A stretch of 64,000 nucleotides of DNA, taken from assembly GCA_024167805.1 (NCBI GenBank), contig CP099988.1, positions 1,992,001 to 2,056,000 of the forward strand, written 5' to 3'. The notes beneath the pieces were generated by a model. The model had not been told where the DNA came from and made no database searches. It saw nothing but the letters and a program-made list of their open reading frames with translations. The DNA comes from Methanobacterium sp. ERen5 (lineage in GTDB: Archaea; Methanobacteriota; Methanobacteria; Methanobacteriales; Methanobacteriaceae). The position numbers and the translations under genes were made by a program. The stretch's first letter is position 1; every line of letters begins with the position of its first letter. This document shows positions 19,731-30,726 of this stretch, in pieces.

Positions 19731-21440
19731 ATGAAAGATTACAAAAAACTTCAGAAGATATTTGGGATGATAGATGGAAGGGGATACAAAAACTACAATG
19801 AAATCCTGGGAATTTACAAATTCGATTTTTTCACCCTTGAAATTGTTCATGTTCAGCGGGATCCCTTTGCATCACCATCATTAATAAGAATTTTAATGGA
19901 TGAAGTAACTTTTCCAAGGGAACTTCTATCAAATCGTGCTAGAAAAATAGCAGTGGCAGATTATATTGGCCGTATTTGCAATAATTCCATTAAAAAACAT
20001 GTTCAAGGAAGAACAGGTAGTGGAAAAAGTGGAGTGATATCCATAGATTCTGGAGGTCCAGAGATCCTGGAGAGAACCAGTGTCTCCATAGATGAATCAT
20101 CCCTTGAAATCAGATTATCAGTGGGTCTTCCGGCCAGGGGAAGAAGAATACTTGGAAAAGAAGCTAAGGAACTGTTTTTAGAAGTTTTGCCGCGAATCAT
20201 CATGGATTCCTGCATCTATGATCATGTTGATGCAGAGGATCTGAGGGAGCATGTATATATAAATGAGGATTCAGACTTCATCAGAAATGAACTGAAAAAA
20301 ATGGGTATTGTGGTATTCATATTGGATGGTTCAGTACTTCCCCGAATGAGTGGGATTTCTGAAGAACCATTGCAAGGTGCTGTAAAATTTAAAACTCCTG
20401 AATCACTTCTTATCAGTATAAAAACTCCAAACCATGGGACTTTAACTGGGATGGGAATTCCAGAAGGTGTGACCTTGGTGGTTGGTGGTGGTTATCATGG
20501 TAAGTCCACATTACTAAATGCAATTGAAAGAGGTATTTACAACCACCGATATAGGGATGGGCGAGAGATGGTTGTAACAGATCCAAATGCTGTTAAGATT
20601 CGTGCAGAAGATGGGAGGAGGATAGAAAGTGTTGATATAAGTTCATTTATTCACAACCCTCCATTGAACAAGGACACTTCAAAATTTTCATCTGAAAATG
20701 CATCAGGATCTACTAGTCAAGCAGCAAATATCATGGAGTCCATCGAAGTGGGAGCAGATCTTCTGCTCTTTGATGAGGATACCTCTGCAACCAACTTCAT
20801 GATAAGGGATGAAAGGATGCAGAAACTTGTATCAAAGGACAAGGAACCCATAACACCATTCATTGACCGGGTGAAAGAACTGAGGAGTGAACATGGAATA
20901 TCCACCATACTTGTAATGGGAGGATCAGGGGACTATTTCGAAGTTGCAGACACAGTTATAATGATGGACAACTACGTGCCCTACGATGTAACCGAACTGG
21001 CTAAAGATGTAAGGAAGGAAATACCAATAAACAGGAAAATTGAAACCAGCTCTAAATTCGGTTATAAGAAGAGATGCCCAGTATCAGGATGTTTAAAACC
21101 ATTCAAAGGGAAAAGGTTGAAGGTGGATGTTCGTGGAAAAACTAAGATAATGTTTGGAAATGAAATAGTAGAATTAGCACAGGTTGAACAGATAGTAGAT
21201 ACCAGCCAAACACGTGCAATTGCGTATGCAATGAACTACCTCTCGCCTAAATACTTAAATGGAGAAATGTCCATGGAAAACATTATGAAAGAGTTAAAAA
21301 AGGATATTGAAAAAAATGGACTGGATTACCTTGCACCTCCTGGAAGAAAATATCCAAACAACCTATCAAAACCCAGAATATTTGAAATAGCAGCAGCATT
21401 AAACCGTATCAGAACATTCAAAGTCCGAAGCTGTCAATGA
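19731..21440 (+). CDS. ABC-class predicted ATPase (PF09818 family)
   Basis: 569 residues, the usual family length. The N-terminal part RDPFASPSLIRILM and GRTGSGKSGVISID precede the Walker A GGGYHGKSTLLNAI near residue 253, a signature-like region, Walker B LLLFDEDTSATNFM, and VMGGSGDYFEVADTVIMMD. No membrane segments. The family is widespread but its function is not established; RNA-related roles have been suggested. Single gene. Confidence 0.88.
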   Translation: MKDYKKLQKIFGMIDGRGYKNYNEILGIYKFDFFTLEIVHVQRDPFASPSLIRILMDEVTFPRELLSNRARKIAVADYIGRICNNSIKKHVQGRTGSGKSGVISIDSGGPEILERTSVSIDESSLEIRLSVGLPARGRRILGKEAKELFLEVLPRIIMDSCIYDHVDAEDLREHVYINEDSDFIRNELKKMGIVVFILDGSVLPRMSGISEEPLQGAVKFKTPESLLISIKTPNHGTLTGMGIPEGVTLVVGGGYHGKSTLLNAIERGIYNHRYRDGREMVVTDPNAVKIRAEDGRRIESVDISSFIHNPPLNKDTSKFSSENASGSTSQAANIMESIEVGADLLLFDEDTSATNFMIRDERMQKLVSKDKEPITPFIDRVKELRSEHGISTILVMGGSGDYFEVADTVIMMDNYVPYDVTELAKDVRKEIPINRKIETSSKFGYKKRCPVSGCLKPFKGKRLKVDVRGKTKIMFGNEIVELAQVEQIVDTSQTRAIAYAMNYLSPKYLNGEMSMENIMKELKKDIEKNGLDYLAPPGRKYPNNLSKPRIFEIAAALNRIRTFKVRSCQ

Positions 21441-21505
21441 TGGTTGTTAGATTGAAGAGTACTCAAAAAATCTAAACCCTAATATCCTAATATCGGGTCA
21501 TAATA

Positions 21506-22148
21506 TTACGAATTTGATAATGAATAGAGTTTTAATCCGGTTCCTTCAATCCAGATCAGCCACACCACAATGAAAAGCCTTTCAGAAGCTCCATGATAGG
21601 AATAGAATTGAGTATATGAAAGTATTACGAGTGTAATTATGGAAAATAAGCCACATATAAGGGAAAACAACCTGTGACGTCCCCATATGTCAGTATTCTT
21701 TTTCTTAACGCGAGCAAGGTTAAAAACATTGCTATTATAATTAATAAGAATGCTATGGCACTTACCAGACCGTGTGATATAATATCTTTAGCATAAGTTA
21801 CATCAACCGGTGCAGACAACAAGGTAATACCTGCCAGTGTTATACACAATCCAAATACTATAACTAACCATTTAACTGCTTTTCCAATGCAGTTTGGCAA
21901 ATTAGCACCAAGTCCATGGCAAAGCCAATTGATAATAGGCCAAAGATCATGAAACTTATATTTTGAATTAATGCATAGGGGCCTAAACCAAGATCACTGA
22001 CATCGTTTAATATCTGGCTGTATCCCTGTCTTAAAAGACTTTCTACAATTACAAGAACTATGAAAAGAATTGGTGCTATGATACCACAAAGAGCAAATAT
22101 TTTCTGATGTTTCTGATACGAATCATGTGATATATTGTTATTTGTCAT
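21506..22148 (-). CDS. DUF998-family membrane protein (apparent frameshifts at 21908-21909 and 21722-21726)
   Basis: Three overlapping frames join with one base added at each of two places (CC at 21908, five A at 21722) to give one protein of about 214 residues ending at TAA 21506. It begins MTNNNISHDSYQKHQKIFALCG, then VSDLGLGPYALIQNISFMIFG and helices GKAVKWLVIVFGLCITL, SAIAFLLIIIAM and FSLICGLFSIITL. Six helices and the DLGLGPYA segment fit DUF998, integral membrane proteins without established role. Confidence 0.75.
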
Positions 22149-22201
22149 CTGTTTCCGCCTGAAAATTCTCTCATTAAGTTAATGTAATTTTAGAATAAAA
22201 T

Positions 22202-22588
22202 TTATGGATTAATGTATCCATTTTTAACCATAAAATCCTTTAACAAGTCATAATTTTCATCTTTAAGTGGATATGATTCTTTTTTACCATTATATATAAA
22301 GTTGATTCTTTTAATTGGCTGTCCTAAACTTATTTCTTCCATTTTTTTAAGATTAAACCGTTTAACCTTACCTGTTCTTCTTGTTCTATAATAATTTTTT
22401 CTGTACTCTACAAATTCTGTTTCAGTAATTTCCAGATCAAAAAATGCGTCTTCAAGATATAAAACAGTTTCAAGCAGATCTTTATCACAAATAATACAAT
22501 TATCTTCATTATCTGGATTTGCAACTCCACATTTGGGACATATCTTGTTGAAAGTTATTTCATCGTTAATATTTTCGTCTAAGGACAT
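22202..22588 (-). CDS. Zinc-ribbon protein, unknown function
   Basis: 128 residues with a single zinc ribbon CPKCGVANPDNEDNCIICD at residues 17-35, then a basic stretch (YYRTRRTGKVKRF) and a small C-terminal domain ending VKNGYINP. I do not recognise the C-terminal domain. The basic stretch suggests nucleic acid binding. A divergent gene lies 154 bases away. Confidence 0.65.
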   Translation of the reverse strand: MSLDENINDEITFNKICPKCGVANPDNEDNCIICDKDLLETVLYLEDAFFDLEITETEFVEYRKNYYRTRRTGKVKRFNLKKMEEISLGQPIKRINFIYNGKKESYPLKDENYDLLKDFMVKNGYINP

Positions 22589-22742
22589 AAAAAATCACCA
22601 TACCCCGAGATCGGTTACTTTTTTTAGATTGAAAGACATAATATAACAATAGCTACCATTAAATAATGTGAAGCTGAGTTAATTAACAGATATAATATTT
22701 ATGCCGTCAGATAAATTTATTTAACTATGGTTTGGTGTCAAG

Positions 22743-23267
22743 ATGCCATTTATGATATGTAAAAACTGTGATGTGTACTACGAGATAGCTGACAAAAATC
22801 TTGTAGAGGATCTTAAAACATGCCAATGTGGCTCTAATATGAATTACTACGATAAACTTGAAGATTACATGAATTTAAAGCTTCAAAAAACAATATCAGA
22901 ACCTTCCATTGAAAAATTAGCATCGGACTACGAATCAGCAGTTTCAAGAATGATATTAATGGGCCTGAAACAGGTTCCTGTTCAACTGGGAATTAAACGT
23001 TTAATGCTGGTTTTAAAGGGGAGTAGTTCGCCATTTATTTTTAAATACAAAATCAACCAACTGGAAACCTATGGAATTTTAACAAATTTTTCAGAGGAAG
23101 ACTTGAGGTACATGGTAGATGTGCTGATTGAGATGGGATTCATTGAATCGGAATATTTATCACAGTACGAAGGTTCAACTCTTAAATGTACAGTTGAAGG
23201 TCAGGAATTTCTAAATGGTACTGAAAGTATCAGTTTAGGCTTTTTAAAAAGAATTAAGAATAGTTAG
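22743..23267 (+). CDS. Zinc-finger protein with RQC-like winged helix
   Basis: 174 residues. N-terminal CKNC...CQCG zinc site, a helical linker, then a region (KRLMLVLKGSSSPFIF, ETYGILTNFSEEDLRYMVDVLIEMGFIE, TVEGQEFL) matching the winged-helix RQC domain of RecQ helicases. There is no helicase part. Probably a small DNA- or RNA-binding protein. Confidence 0.65.
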   Translation: MPFMICKNCDVYYEIADKNLVEDLKTCQCGSNMNYYDKLEDYMNLKLQKTISEPSIEKLASDYESAVSRMILMGLKQVPVQLGIKRLMLVLKGSSSPFIFKYKINQLETYGILTNFSEEDLRYMVDVLIEMGFIESEYLSQYEGSTLKCTVEGQEFLNGTESISLGFLKRIKNS

Positions 23268-23299
23268 ATGATCTAAAAATGTTTTTTTATCATTTTTTT

Positions 23300-24496
23300 T
23301 TAGAGTTGACAAACTGCTTCAGGAGTTTCCCTTAGGGAAATTATCACGTTTATAATGCATAGAATTGTTAAGATAAGGAGTACAGCAAAGCCTGATATAA
23401 CCGTACTTAAAAATCCTGTTGCAATTACAAGTGCTATTACTATGTAGTAGGGCATTCTGTAGTTTAGAAGCACTCTTCTTCTACAATCATCCCATTTAAA
23501 TGATGAAATGAATATGAGACTTATGGATATCAGGGCCACGGCTAGGGATAGGCACATTAACCAAGTGTCTGATGAAGCAAGTTCAAATCCAAATGGTAAA
23601 CTTATCACATGCTTAATTCCTGCGGCTGCACCCACCACACCCAGCATGAATGGAAAATGTGAATATAACCATAACTGATACTTGGCAATTTGATCTCCCC
23701 GATCTTGAACCCGTTCTTCAGCACCTCCAGCTTCTTCGAAGTATCCCCACCACAAGGAAAAGGCTATGATCAATCCCATCAAACCCATGACTTCAGTGAT
23801 GAAGTCGGTGCCTATGTTACTCACAGCAACTTCAAGACTTAAAATAGCCTCACCAATTACTATTATACTAAACAAACCAAACCTCTCAGGGAGATGGGTT
23901 GGATGGGGTGGGAAGTTAATGTGTATCTCCCCTGCTGTCAATGGTGTTAAGAAATCAATTAAGAGTGCAATTCCCCATAGTACAAATCTGTATGGATCTG
24001 GAACAAATGCAGATATAAGCCAAATAATTGCTGCTAAACCAAATCCTAACGAATACCTGTTGGTGAGTGGACTTGCCAATGGCAATTTTCTCCCAACCCA
24101 AAGATACTCAGCCACCAAAATAAATCTGAGCATGGCATATGAAATTGCAAACCCCGCACCCGTAGTTGTTAAAGCATCTTTAACGTTAACAGCTAACGAT
24201 GCAACTACAACCATCTGTACCATCGTAACTATTCTGCTGAAAATATCATCGGTACCAAACCTGTCAAGATAAAACGTATGGCCAGCCCAGCCCCACCATA
24301 TTGCAAAGAAAAGAGGTAACGATTCTAAGAAGGTTATCAAGTTGTAGCTGTCACTCAAATTCAAAGCAATCCTTGAAATGGCAGCAACAAATATCAGATC
24401 AAACAGAAGTTCTAGCCAGTCGGCATGTTTTTCATCAGTACGATCACCTTTGTATCTTAAAATAGGTACACTGATAAAATCTTTTCTAAGCTTCAT
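23300..24496 (-). CDS. Low temperature requirement A (LtrA) family membrane protein
   Basis: 398 residues with about 11 membrane helices. DEKHADWLELLFDLIFVAAISR at the N-terminus, WWGWAGHTFYLDRF, and ERFGLFSIIVIGEAIL are the hallmark blocks of LtrA. The family was first linked to low-temperature growth in Listeria; its molecular function is not known. Single gene. Confidence 0.9.
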   Translation of the reverse strand: MKLRKDFISVPILRYKGDRTDEKHADWLELLFDLIFVAAISRIALNLSDSYNLITFLESLPLFFAIWWGWAGHTFYLDRFGTDDIFSRIVTMVQMVVVASLAVNVKDALTTTGAGFAISYAMLRFILVAEYLWVGRKLPLASPLTNRYSLGFGLAAIIWLISAFVPDPYRFVLWGIALLIDFLTPLTAGEIHINFPPHPTHLPERFGLFSIIVIGEAILSLEVAVSNIGTDFITEVMGLMGLIIAFSLWWGYFEEAGGAEERVQDRGDQIAKYQLWLYSHFPFMLGVVGAAAGIKHVISLPFGFELASSDTWLMCLSLAVALISISLIFISSFKWDDCRRRVLLNYRMPYYIVIALVIATGFLSTVISGFAVLLILTILCIINVIISLRETPEAVCQL

Positions 24497-24923
24497 ATAA
24501 AACTCCCCAACAATACAGTTAAATTTCCCCCATTTTTATATTTAGCAGATAATTAATAATATTATTATCTCAGGATAAATATAAACATTTCAATCGCTCA
24601 ACCAAAGAACAAAATCATTTTAAAATGATAACCATTCAAGACACGAATGAACCATAAACTATTCAACCCACTAAATAGATCAACACACTCCTAATTTATG
24701 GTGTAAATCCCCTGTTATGCAGGGTATAGTTACTGAAATACTTATTTGAGTACATACACTTTTTTATAATCAAGATAAACCTTAATAACGGTTTATAATT
24801 CCTGAAACAAATTTTTTTCATCTGGGCAAACTAAATTAATTGGTTAAACAATAATATAAATTAAGAATTTTTTGTACAATTTAATGAATTTTAGGAAATA
24901 TTTCGTGGGGGTTCAATAAAAAA
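24497..24923. other. Divergent intergenic region
   Basis: About 430 AT-rich bases between divergent genes, holding the promoters of ltrA and the nitroreductase gene. No gene, repeat or clear operator seen. Confidence 0.4.
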
Positions 24924-25586
24924 ATGAATGTTTCAGACGCATTAAAATCTCGTTTTACATGCAGATCTTTTAAACAAGAGCCTGTGTCACGAGAGAAAAT
25001 AACACAAATTTTGGAAGAGGCCCTTCATTCTCCTTCCTGGGCAAATACACAACCCTGGGAAATTTATGTTGCCAATGCGAGTAAGCTTGATAAAATTAGG
25101 GCTGAATATTTGGAGTATTTCAATCAAGACAAACCTAGAAATCCTGATGTGGCACTGGCAAGAACATGGCCCGATAAATATCAAAGAAGGATAAGGGATC
25201 TTGCAGATGAGATGTACAAACACATGAAAATCTCAGGGACAGACGAGAAGGAAAGAAATGCCAGTTGGAGAAGTAACTTCGAATTTTTCAATGCACCTGC
25301 TGTGATCTACCTCTGTATGGACCAAGATATGGGTGAATGGTCAATGTTTGATATGGGTGCAATATCCCAAAGCATTATGCTCGCTGCAACAGAAGCAGGT
25401 TTGAATTCAGCCCCAGCAATAAATCTGGTTGTGTATCCAGAAATACTGCGAAGGGAACTCAACATTCCAGGGAAACTTTCAATAGTGTTAGGAATTGCAC
25501 TGGGCTATAAAAATGATGAAAAACCACAGAGCAGTTTCAAAAGTTCAAGAAGATCCTTGGATGAGGTAGTTAAATACTACGAATAA
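24924..25586 (+). CDS. Nitroreductase-family flavoprotein
   Basis: 220 residues: MNVSDALKSRFTCRSFKQEPVS, then SPSWANTQPWEIYVA, the FMN-binding blocks of the family; MGAISQSIMLAATEAGLNSAP and VLGIALGY close the fold. FMN-dependent reductase, substrate unknown. A second nitroreductase gene follows after 52 bases, so the two form an operon. Confidence 0.88.
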   Translation: MNVSDALKSRFTCRSFKQEPVSREKITQILEEALHSPSWANTQPWEIYVANASKLDKIRAEYLEYFNQDKPRNPDVALARTWPDKYQRRIRDLADEMYKHMKISGTDEKERNASWRSNFEFFNAPAVIYLCMDQDMGEWSMFDMGAISQSIMLAATEAGLNSAPAINLVVYPEILRRELNIPGKLSIVLGIALGYKNDEKPQSSFKSSRRSLDEVVKYYE

Positions 25587-25638
25587 AAAAAATTTAAAGA
25601 AAAAAATAGAAATGGATTTATGAACGGAGGACAGGGTT

Positions 25639-26148
25639 ATGGATGTATTTGAAGCAATAGAATCTAGGAGAAGCATTAGAAAATATATTACAAAGGAAGT
25701 TGAACAGGATAAAGTAGATAAGGTCGTTGAATCTGCAAGAATAGCGCCCTCCGCTGCCAACAGACAGGAATGGAAATTTCTGGTTGTAAAGGATCAAAAA
25801 ACAAGGGATCAGCTTGTGGATGCCTGCATGGGACAGAAATTCGTTGCCCAAGCACCAATACTTATTGTTGCATGTTCCACAGAATCAGAAAAGATCATGC
25901 CATGCGGACAGTACGCATACTCTGTTGATCTCTCCATAGCATTATCATTCATGATCCTTGAAGCAACAGAATTGGGACTTGGTACATGTTGGCTTGGAGC
26001 ATTCAAAGAGGACGAAGTAAAATCCATCCTAAACATTCCTGAAGAGATAAGGTTGGTAGGACTCACAACACTAGGCTACCCCGATGAAAGTCCGGATAAA
26101 CGTCCAAGAAAATCATTTGAAGAAGTTGTAGTCAACGAAAAATGGTAA
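25639..26148 (+). CDS. Nitroreductase-family flavoprotein
   Basis: 169 residues, a compact member: [54 protein letters not shown] and TLGYPDE. Ribosome-binding site GGAGG lies at 25625. The pair differ clearly from each other, so this is not a recent duplication. A strong stem-loop follows at 26151. Confidence 0.9.
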   Translation: MDVFEAIESRRSIRKYITKEVEQDKVDKVVESARIAPSAANRQEWKFLVVKDQKTRDQLVDACMGQKFVAQAPILIVACSTESEKIMPCGQYAYSVDLSIALSFMILEATELGLGTCWLGAFKEDEVKSILNIPEEIRLVGLTTLGYPDESPDKRPRKSFEEVVVNEKW

Positions 26149-26150
26149 CC

Positions 26151-26169
26151 ATGGGGAAACTCTCCCCAT
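26151..26169 (+). terminator. Stem-loop after the nitroreductase pair
   Basis: Perfect 7-base-pair stem ATGGGGA/TCCCCAT with a 5-base loop, starting 2 bases after the stop codon; a T-rich stretch follows further on. Confidence 0.6.
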
Positions 26170-26274
26170 TAACACACATTTTTCCAAGGAAAATTGGCAT
26201 CAATCATAAAAATAAACCTAGAGTGGTTCGGTAAGTTAACCTTTTTTTAACTATTAATTTTTGTTTGGTACATT

Positions 26275-27277
26275 TTATTCTAAATAGCTGATGGCCTGGC
26301 AGTATATGGCCTCAACTATTTTTTCCACGTTTCCATCTTGCTGGTAGAGGTATTTATATCCATTTTTGTCCAATAGCTTTCCAGGATTTGATAGTCCGTC
26401 CTTTTCCCCCAGATTTGGTTCAAATTTTCCATTGTGGTTTAAGTCTTGAAACTGGGGAAAACCATCCCTTTTCCCATACTGTGGAGTATTATTATCATCT
26501 GAAGCTCTTTTTAAGAATTTAACTGTTTTAACATTTACATTTGTATTTATCCATATGGAAAAAACCTTCCTGGAACCAAGGGCCTTTTTGTAGTATGGCT
26601 GTGCCATTTCCCAGATTGTACCTGCACACGCACCCCCATAAATATTTATTATCAGGGCATTCTGGGGAATTTTATCATTTTTAAGCACACTGTAATGTTT
26701 GTTAGGTCCTAAACCATAGTTCACTGCGTATAATCCCTTTTTTCAAGGCCTTTCACGATGGCATCTATTTTGGAATTGTCGGTGGCAGTGCTTTTTATGT
26801 AATCACTTGTGATGTAAACAGGCCTTCCTGTCACCAAGCTCAACTTTTTTGGCTGTAAACCACGTTGTTAGTTTTATTTGTTTCATTCAAAACATTTGTA
26901 CTGTCTAAAACAATTCGAACGTAATAATCAGTGTTTTTTATGGTTTTTGGGATGATGAATGAAGAATTAACAACAAGAGATTCCAATGATCTCAATCCCC
27001 CAGTACGAATACTTCCAATATAAATATTTTGACCAGTATCAACGGATTTAAGGAAATAATCCATATAAAAGTTTTTACAAGGACTTTTACCCAGATTCTT
27101 TAGGGTGCTTGAAATTTTAATGGTTTTATTCCTAAAAATAACTGGATCTGTTTTAATATCCTTCAACACAACATCACACGGCGAGTTGTTAGATAGTTTC
27201 GTATGTTTTGTAGTTCCAGCATTAACTGGGTTTACCACCACCAACATAACAATGAATATGAACACTAATTTTTTCAT
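26275..27277 (-). CDS. Secreted CARDB-type protein with pseudomurein-associated C-terminal domain (apparent frameshifts at 26845-26850 and 26738-26743)
   Basis: Three frames join when one A is added to each of two A6 runs, giving about 333 residues. A signal peptide (MKKLVFIFIVMLVVVNPVNA) is followed by a CARDB-like beta-sandwich (LKDIKTDPVIFRNKTIKI) and a C-terminal domain of about 190 residues: TGRPVYITSDYI, NIYGGACAGTIWEM, SRKVFSIWI, FLKRASDDNNTP. That last domain aligns with the phage protein at 39956-40431 (SDLIKDK, PGAIVDVCKPWF, YLKRSDDDNFSP), which lies in a wall-lysis cassette. I infer a cell-wall-binding or wall-remodelling role. Confidence 0.75.
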
Positions 27278-27410
27278 AAAAAAATACCTGCCACTTTAAT
27301 AACTTGAATTAATTCTCGATTCCATGCATTTGATTCATAATATTATGGGATCACTAATTAACTTTTACATTTTCCATGAATCCAAAAATGAAAAAAATTT
27401 ATGGATTATC

Positions 27411-28265
27411 CTAGGCTTTGATCAGATGTTTTGGATGGTTGTGCACCTTTTCTTTTCCGCATGCTGAACAATAATCGCAATCACAGTAACTGCATGTCCA
27501 TTCACCTTCATAAACGCCTTTAGGATTCCATACTAGGGTTTCATATCTTCCGCAGTTGGGACAGTAATTTTTATAGGAACTGGTATGGTAAACATAATCT
27601 CCACATGCTCCACATGAACATTTGGATGTTGATGAAACTAATTTGGATGATATGGAAATGTTGTAGGCTATACAACCATTTTGCTTGGTGATGCTGCAGC
27701 TTTTAATGCTGGTTGTTTTGTTCAATTTTAAATTTTGGGTTGTAAGTAACTTCTCAAAATCATTGATCATGATCTTTTTTGAACCGAAGTTCACGTAGTT
27801 TGGAAGCCTGTGATTTAGGGCATAAAATCTTTCAACCCTAGATTTTCCATCCTTCATTTGTGCTAAAGAAATTGGGGATATGGTGAAACAAGATTTATAA
27901 TTGGAATTTCCCGTTTTATATGAATCTGTAACTGCACTTTTGCCAAGTATAATGAAGTACTTGCCGGGTTTGAGTTTGTTTACAGGGGTTATGATGAGTG
28001 ATTTTCCACTAACTTTATTGTTGGTTGAAATAAGTTTTCCATCCATATTTTTTAGTGTAATGGAATTTTTAGTGAGTTTAATTGATTTAGAAAAAGTAAG
28101 TTTAATGGCCTGACTTTTAGGGATAATTGAATTGTTCACAGGGTTCACAGAGTTAATTTGGGGTGTTGAACTGTTCAATTGATATGCATCAGAATGATTG
28201 ATGTTGGATACTAAGATCATGCTAAACAGCAGTATCCCAGATAAGATAAATATTCGCTTAATTCT
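27411..28265 (-). CDS. Secreted protein with SbsA Ig-like domain, pseudomurein-binding repeat and zinc-finger tail
   Basis: The longest ATG frame starts at 28220 inside a hydrophobic signal sequence. The frame is open upstream, and GGAGG at about 28271 is correctly spaced before ATT AAG CGA, so the product probably begins (M)KRIFILSGILLFSMILV from an ATT start near 28263-28265. Then come an Ig-like domain (INSVNPVNNSIIP), a pseudomurein-binding repeat (RVERFYALNHRLPNYVNFG) and a cysteine-rich tail with four CXXC pairs (CSCGACGD, CPNCG, CSYCDCDYCSACG). Secreted and held on the wall through the repeat. The secreted zinc-finger tail is odd. Confidence 0.75.
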   Translation of the reverse strand, partial: RIKRIFILSGILLFSMILVSNINHSDAYQLNSSTPQINSVNPVNNSIIPKSQAIKLTFSKSIKLTKNSITLKNMDGKLISTNNKVSGKSLIITPVNKLKPGKYFIILGKSAVTDSYKTGNSNYKSCFTISPISLAQMKDGKSRVERFYALNHRLPNYVNFGSKKIMINDFEKLLTTQNLKLNKTTSIKSCSITKQNGCIAYNISISSKLVSSTSKCSCGACGDYVYHTSSYKNYCPNCGRYETLVWNPKGVYEGEWTCSYCDCDYCSACGKEKVHNHPKHLIKA

Positions 28266-29095
28266 ACCGCCTCCGTAACCTAACTTGATTTACAAACAAA
28301 ACAATCAAGTAAGACTAATATTGATAGAATTAATTTCACATATAAAGATTGTGCTTTTAATCTCTAAAAAAGCTGTTCTCATGGTTCTTTTTTAATTTAA
28401 AGCCTTCTATAATCTTTTCATATCTTCCATATAGGGAAGATAGTTATTGAAAGGTATTTTTAGCTTATCAGACTAATTTAAACTTTATATTAAAAAATTC
28501 GGCCTATTTAATCTTAGTTTAAACCATTACTCCCTATAATATTCTAACTTGAATGTTGATATTTTATCATTAAATGATCATGAGGCCATATACATCTACA
28601 ATAGTAAATAAAATCATTATTAAAACTTTATAATGTATTTAAGGGCTTTTTACTGATTTTCATATTTTTTTAATCTAAACAGCTTTTACCTATTAAATCT
28701 GGATTTCATCCATGAAAATAAGCTGGGACCTTTAAAAATTATGGCTTGATTTATATTGAGATCTACATGAATAAAATATAACAATTAAAAAATTATTAGC
28801 GTGACCATAATTTCACTATGGATATGGTGCCAAATGTATGTGACACACCAATGAATTTGATTAAATGGTAACTATTCCGTAGTTATGGTTTGTAGTGTGC
28901 ATGGTTATGATCTACAGCATAAAACAGTTCGTGGGCTAAAAATATTTCCTTTTTTTGAGTAGTTGGGTGTATCACAAATCACTGATCCTTAAAAAACACT
29001 AAAAAAGAACACGAAATTCAAAAAAAAACGATCTAAGACTATAGATAAAAATTGTAGGGATGGGGGGTTGTTTTAAAAACCCGGGTAAAATTATC
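28266..29095. other. Large gap, nothing recognised
   Basis: About 830 bases, very AT-rich, without a coding frame above noise, repeat or RNA gene that I can see. It is the longest empty stretch of the first half of the window. Confidence 0.45.
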
Positions 29096-30681
29096 TCATT
29101 GATTCAATTCGTAGTCTTTGTAGGCTGCATCCAAAGTTTCCAACATTTTTTTACCTATCTCTTCATATGCTTCGTATCTTAAATTGGCCAGTGAAACTCT
29201 CACAGACCATCCTGGAGCATCAAAACCAGATCCTGGTAGAATTACTACGGATTCTTTGTCTGCAAGTGCAAATACGAATGAAACTGAGTTGTAGTTTTGT
29301 TCCATCCATTTTGCAAATGATTTGTCGTACCTGTTTTCTGCAATTTCCAGGAGATCGATGATAGTGTAGTAATTGGTTGCAGTCCTGTCGTAGTCAAGGG
29401 GCAGATCCAGGGCTTTGTAGAGTACGTGTATTCGTTTGTTCAGGGCTTTTTTGGTTCCTTCGATGTAATTAATATTGTCTTCGATCATAAAGAAAAGTGA
29501 AAATAGTGTCATTTGGGTTTGTTGGGGAAGTGATAATCCTGCGGTGTGATTTAGAGCTACTGAACGGCTGTCTGCTACTAATCTGTCTATGAACTTCATG
29601 TTTTCAGGATCCAAACTGATACTTTCGTACCTGTTTATGAGATCAGTCTTAAGAGATTCTGGCAGGTTTCTTATCATTTCATCTATCCTGTTGTTCTCAT
29701 AGATTGCCACCACACCCAACCTCCATCCTGTGCATCCCATATGTTTGCTGAAGGAGTATACGCAGATGGTGTTTGAGGGTATTTCTGCCATGATGGAACG
29801 GAAATTCTCCACAAATGTGGCATAAACATCGTCGGTAATGATGATGAGTTCAGGATTATCATTTTTCACTATATCTGCAATTAATTTAATTTTAGCATTA
29901 CTTATGGCTCTTGCCTGTGGATTTCCAGGATTAACCACAAAGAATGCTTTAATTGAGGGATCTTTCAATTTTTCAAGTTCAGAATCTGGGTACTGCCAAT
30001 CATCATCGGGATCTGCCATGATCTCAACTTCCACCAAGTCGTAATCATTTAAACGTGGAATTTCAAGGTATGGGCTGAATATGGGTGATGCTATGGCAAT
30101 TTTATCTCCCTTCTTAATGAGCTTATTTTCCATGAGGGAATTGAAAACGTATATTATTCCACCGGTTCCACCTTCGGTTGCAAAGAGATCGTATTTACAT
30201 TTTTTTCTTTGTTGTTACATAGGAATTCGATCAAAAATTTATGAACCACTTGCTCTACATGGGGCAGGATCCTGTCGGGTTCCGGGTAAAAGTCTCCTAT
30301 ACTTCCAGTTGATAGTTCGTAAACCCAGGAATCTGGTTCGAAACCCAGTTGCTTTATACCGTATTCAACCGAGCTTTCTAAAAATTTCATACCTGGAGCA
30401 TTGGGATTTTCCTTTGCAAACTGTTTGAAATGGTTGTGAATTCCCGTTTTCTCGGGATGAAATCCTGTATGTATGTATTCACAGTTGCACTTGGATTCTA
30501 AAACTGCGAAGTTTCCAAGGGTGAAAAAAGCTTGACGAGGGGTGGTTGCAATCCAATTTGGATTTCCCCGACCTGCATTTAACAGGGTCCTGTCTAAAAA
30601 GTTTCCGGCAATGTTTGTCAGTGCGAATTGAACTTCAAATGGACTAAGTTCCATATAACTTTTTAATTCCTTATAATCCAT
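29096..30681 (-). CDS. aspD: Aspartate 4-decarboxylase/aspartate aminotransferase (apparent frameshift at 30200-30206)
   Basis: About 528 residues after adding one A to the seven at 30200-30206 (KEKKCKYDLFATEGGTGGI joins both halves). Start ATG at 30681 (MDYKELKSYMELSPFE). AspD-specific blocks are GRGNPNWIATTPRQAFF, GSIGDFYPEPDRIL, and the PLP lysine in VYSFSKHMGCTGWRLG; the C-terminal RVSLANL holds the carboxylate-binding Arg. Bifunctional enzymes of this length turn aspartate into alanine and CO2 and also transaminate. It lies 31 bases downstream of nothing co-directional except the TPR gene start region, so it is probably its own unit. Confidence 0.88.
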
Positions 30682-30726
30682 GGTTTCACCACTCAAAAAT
30701 ATATCTGAATTTTACAAAATAGTTTG

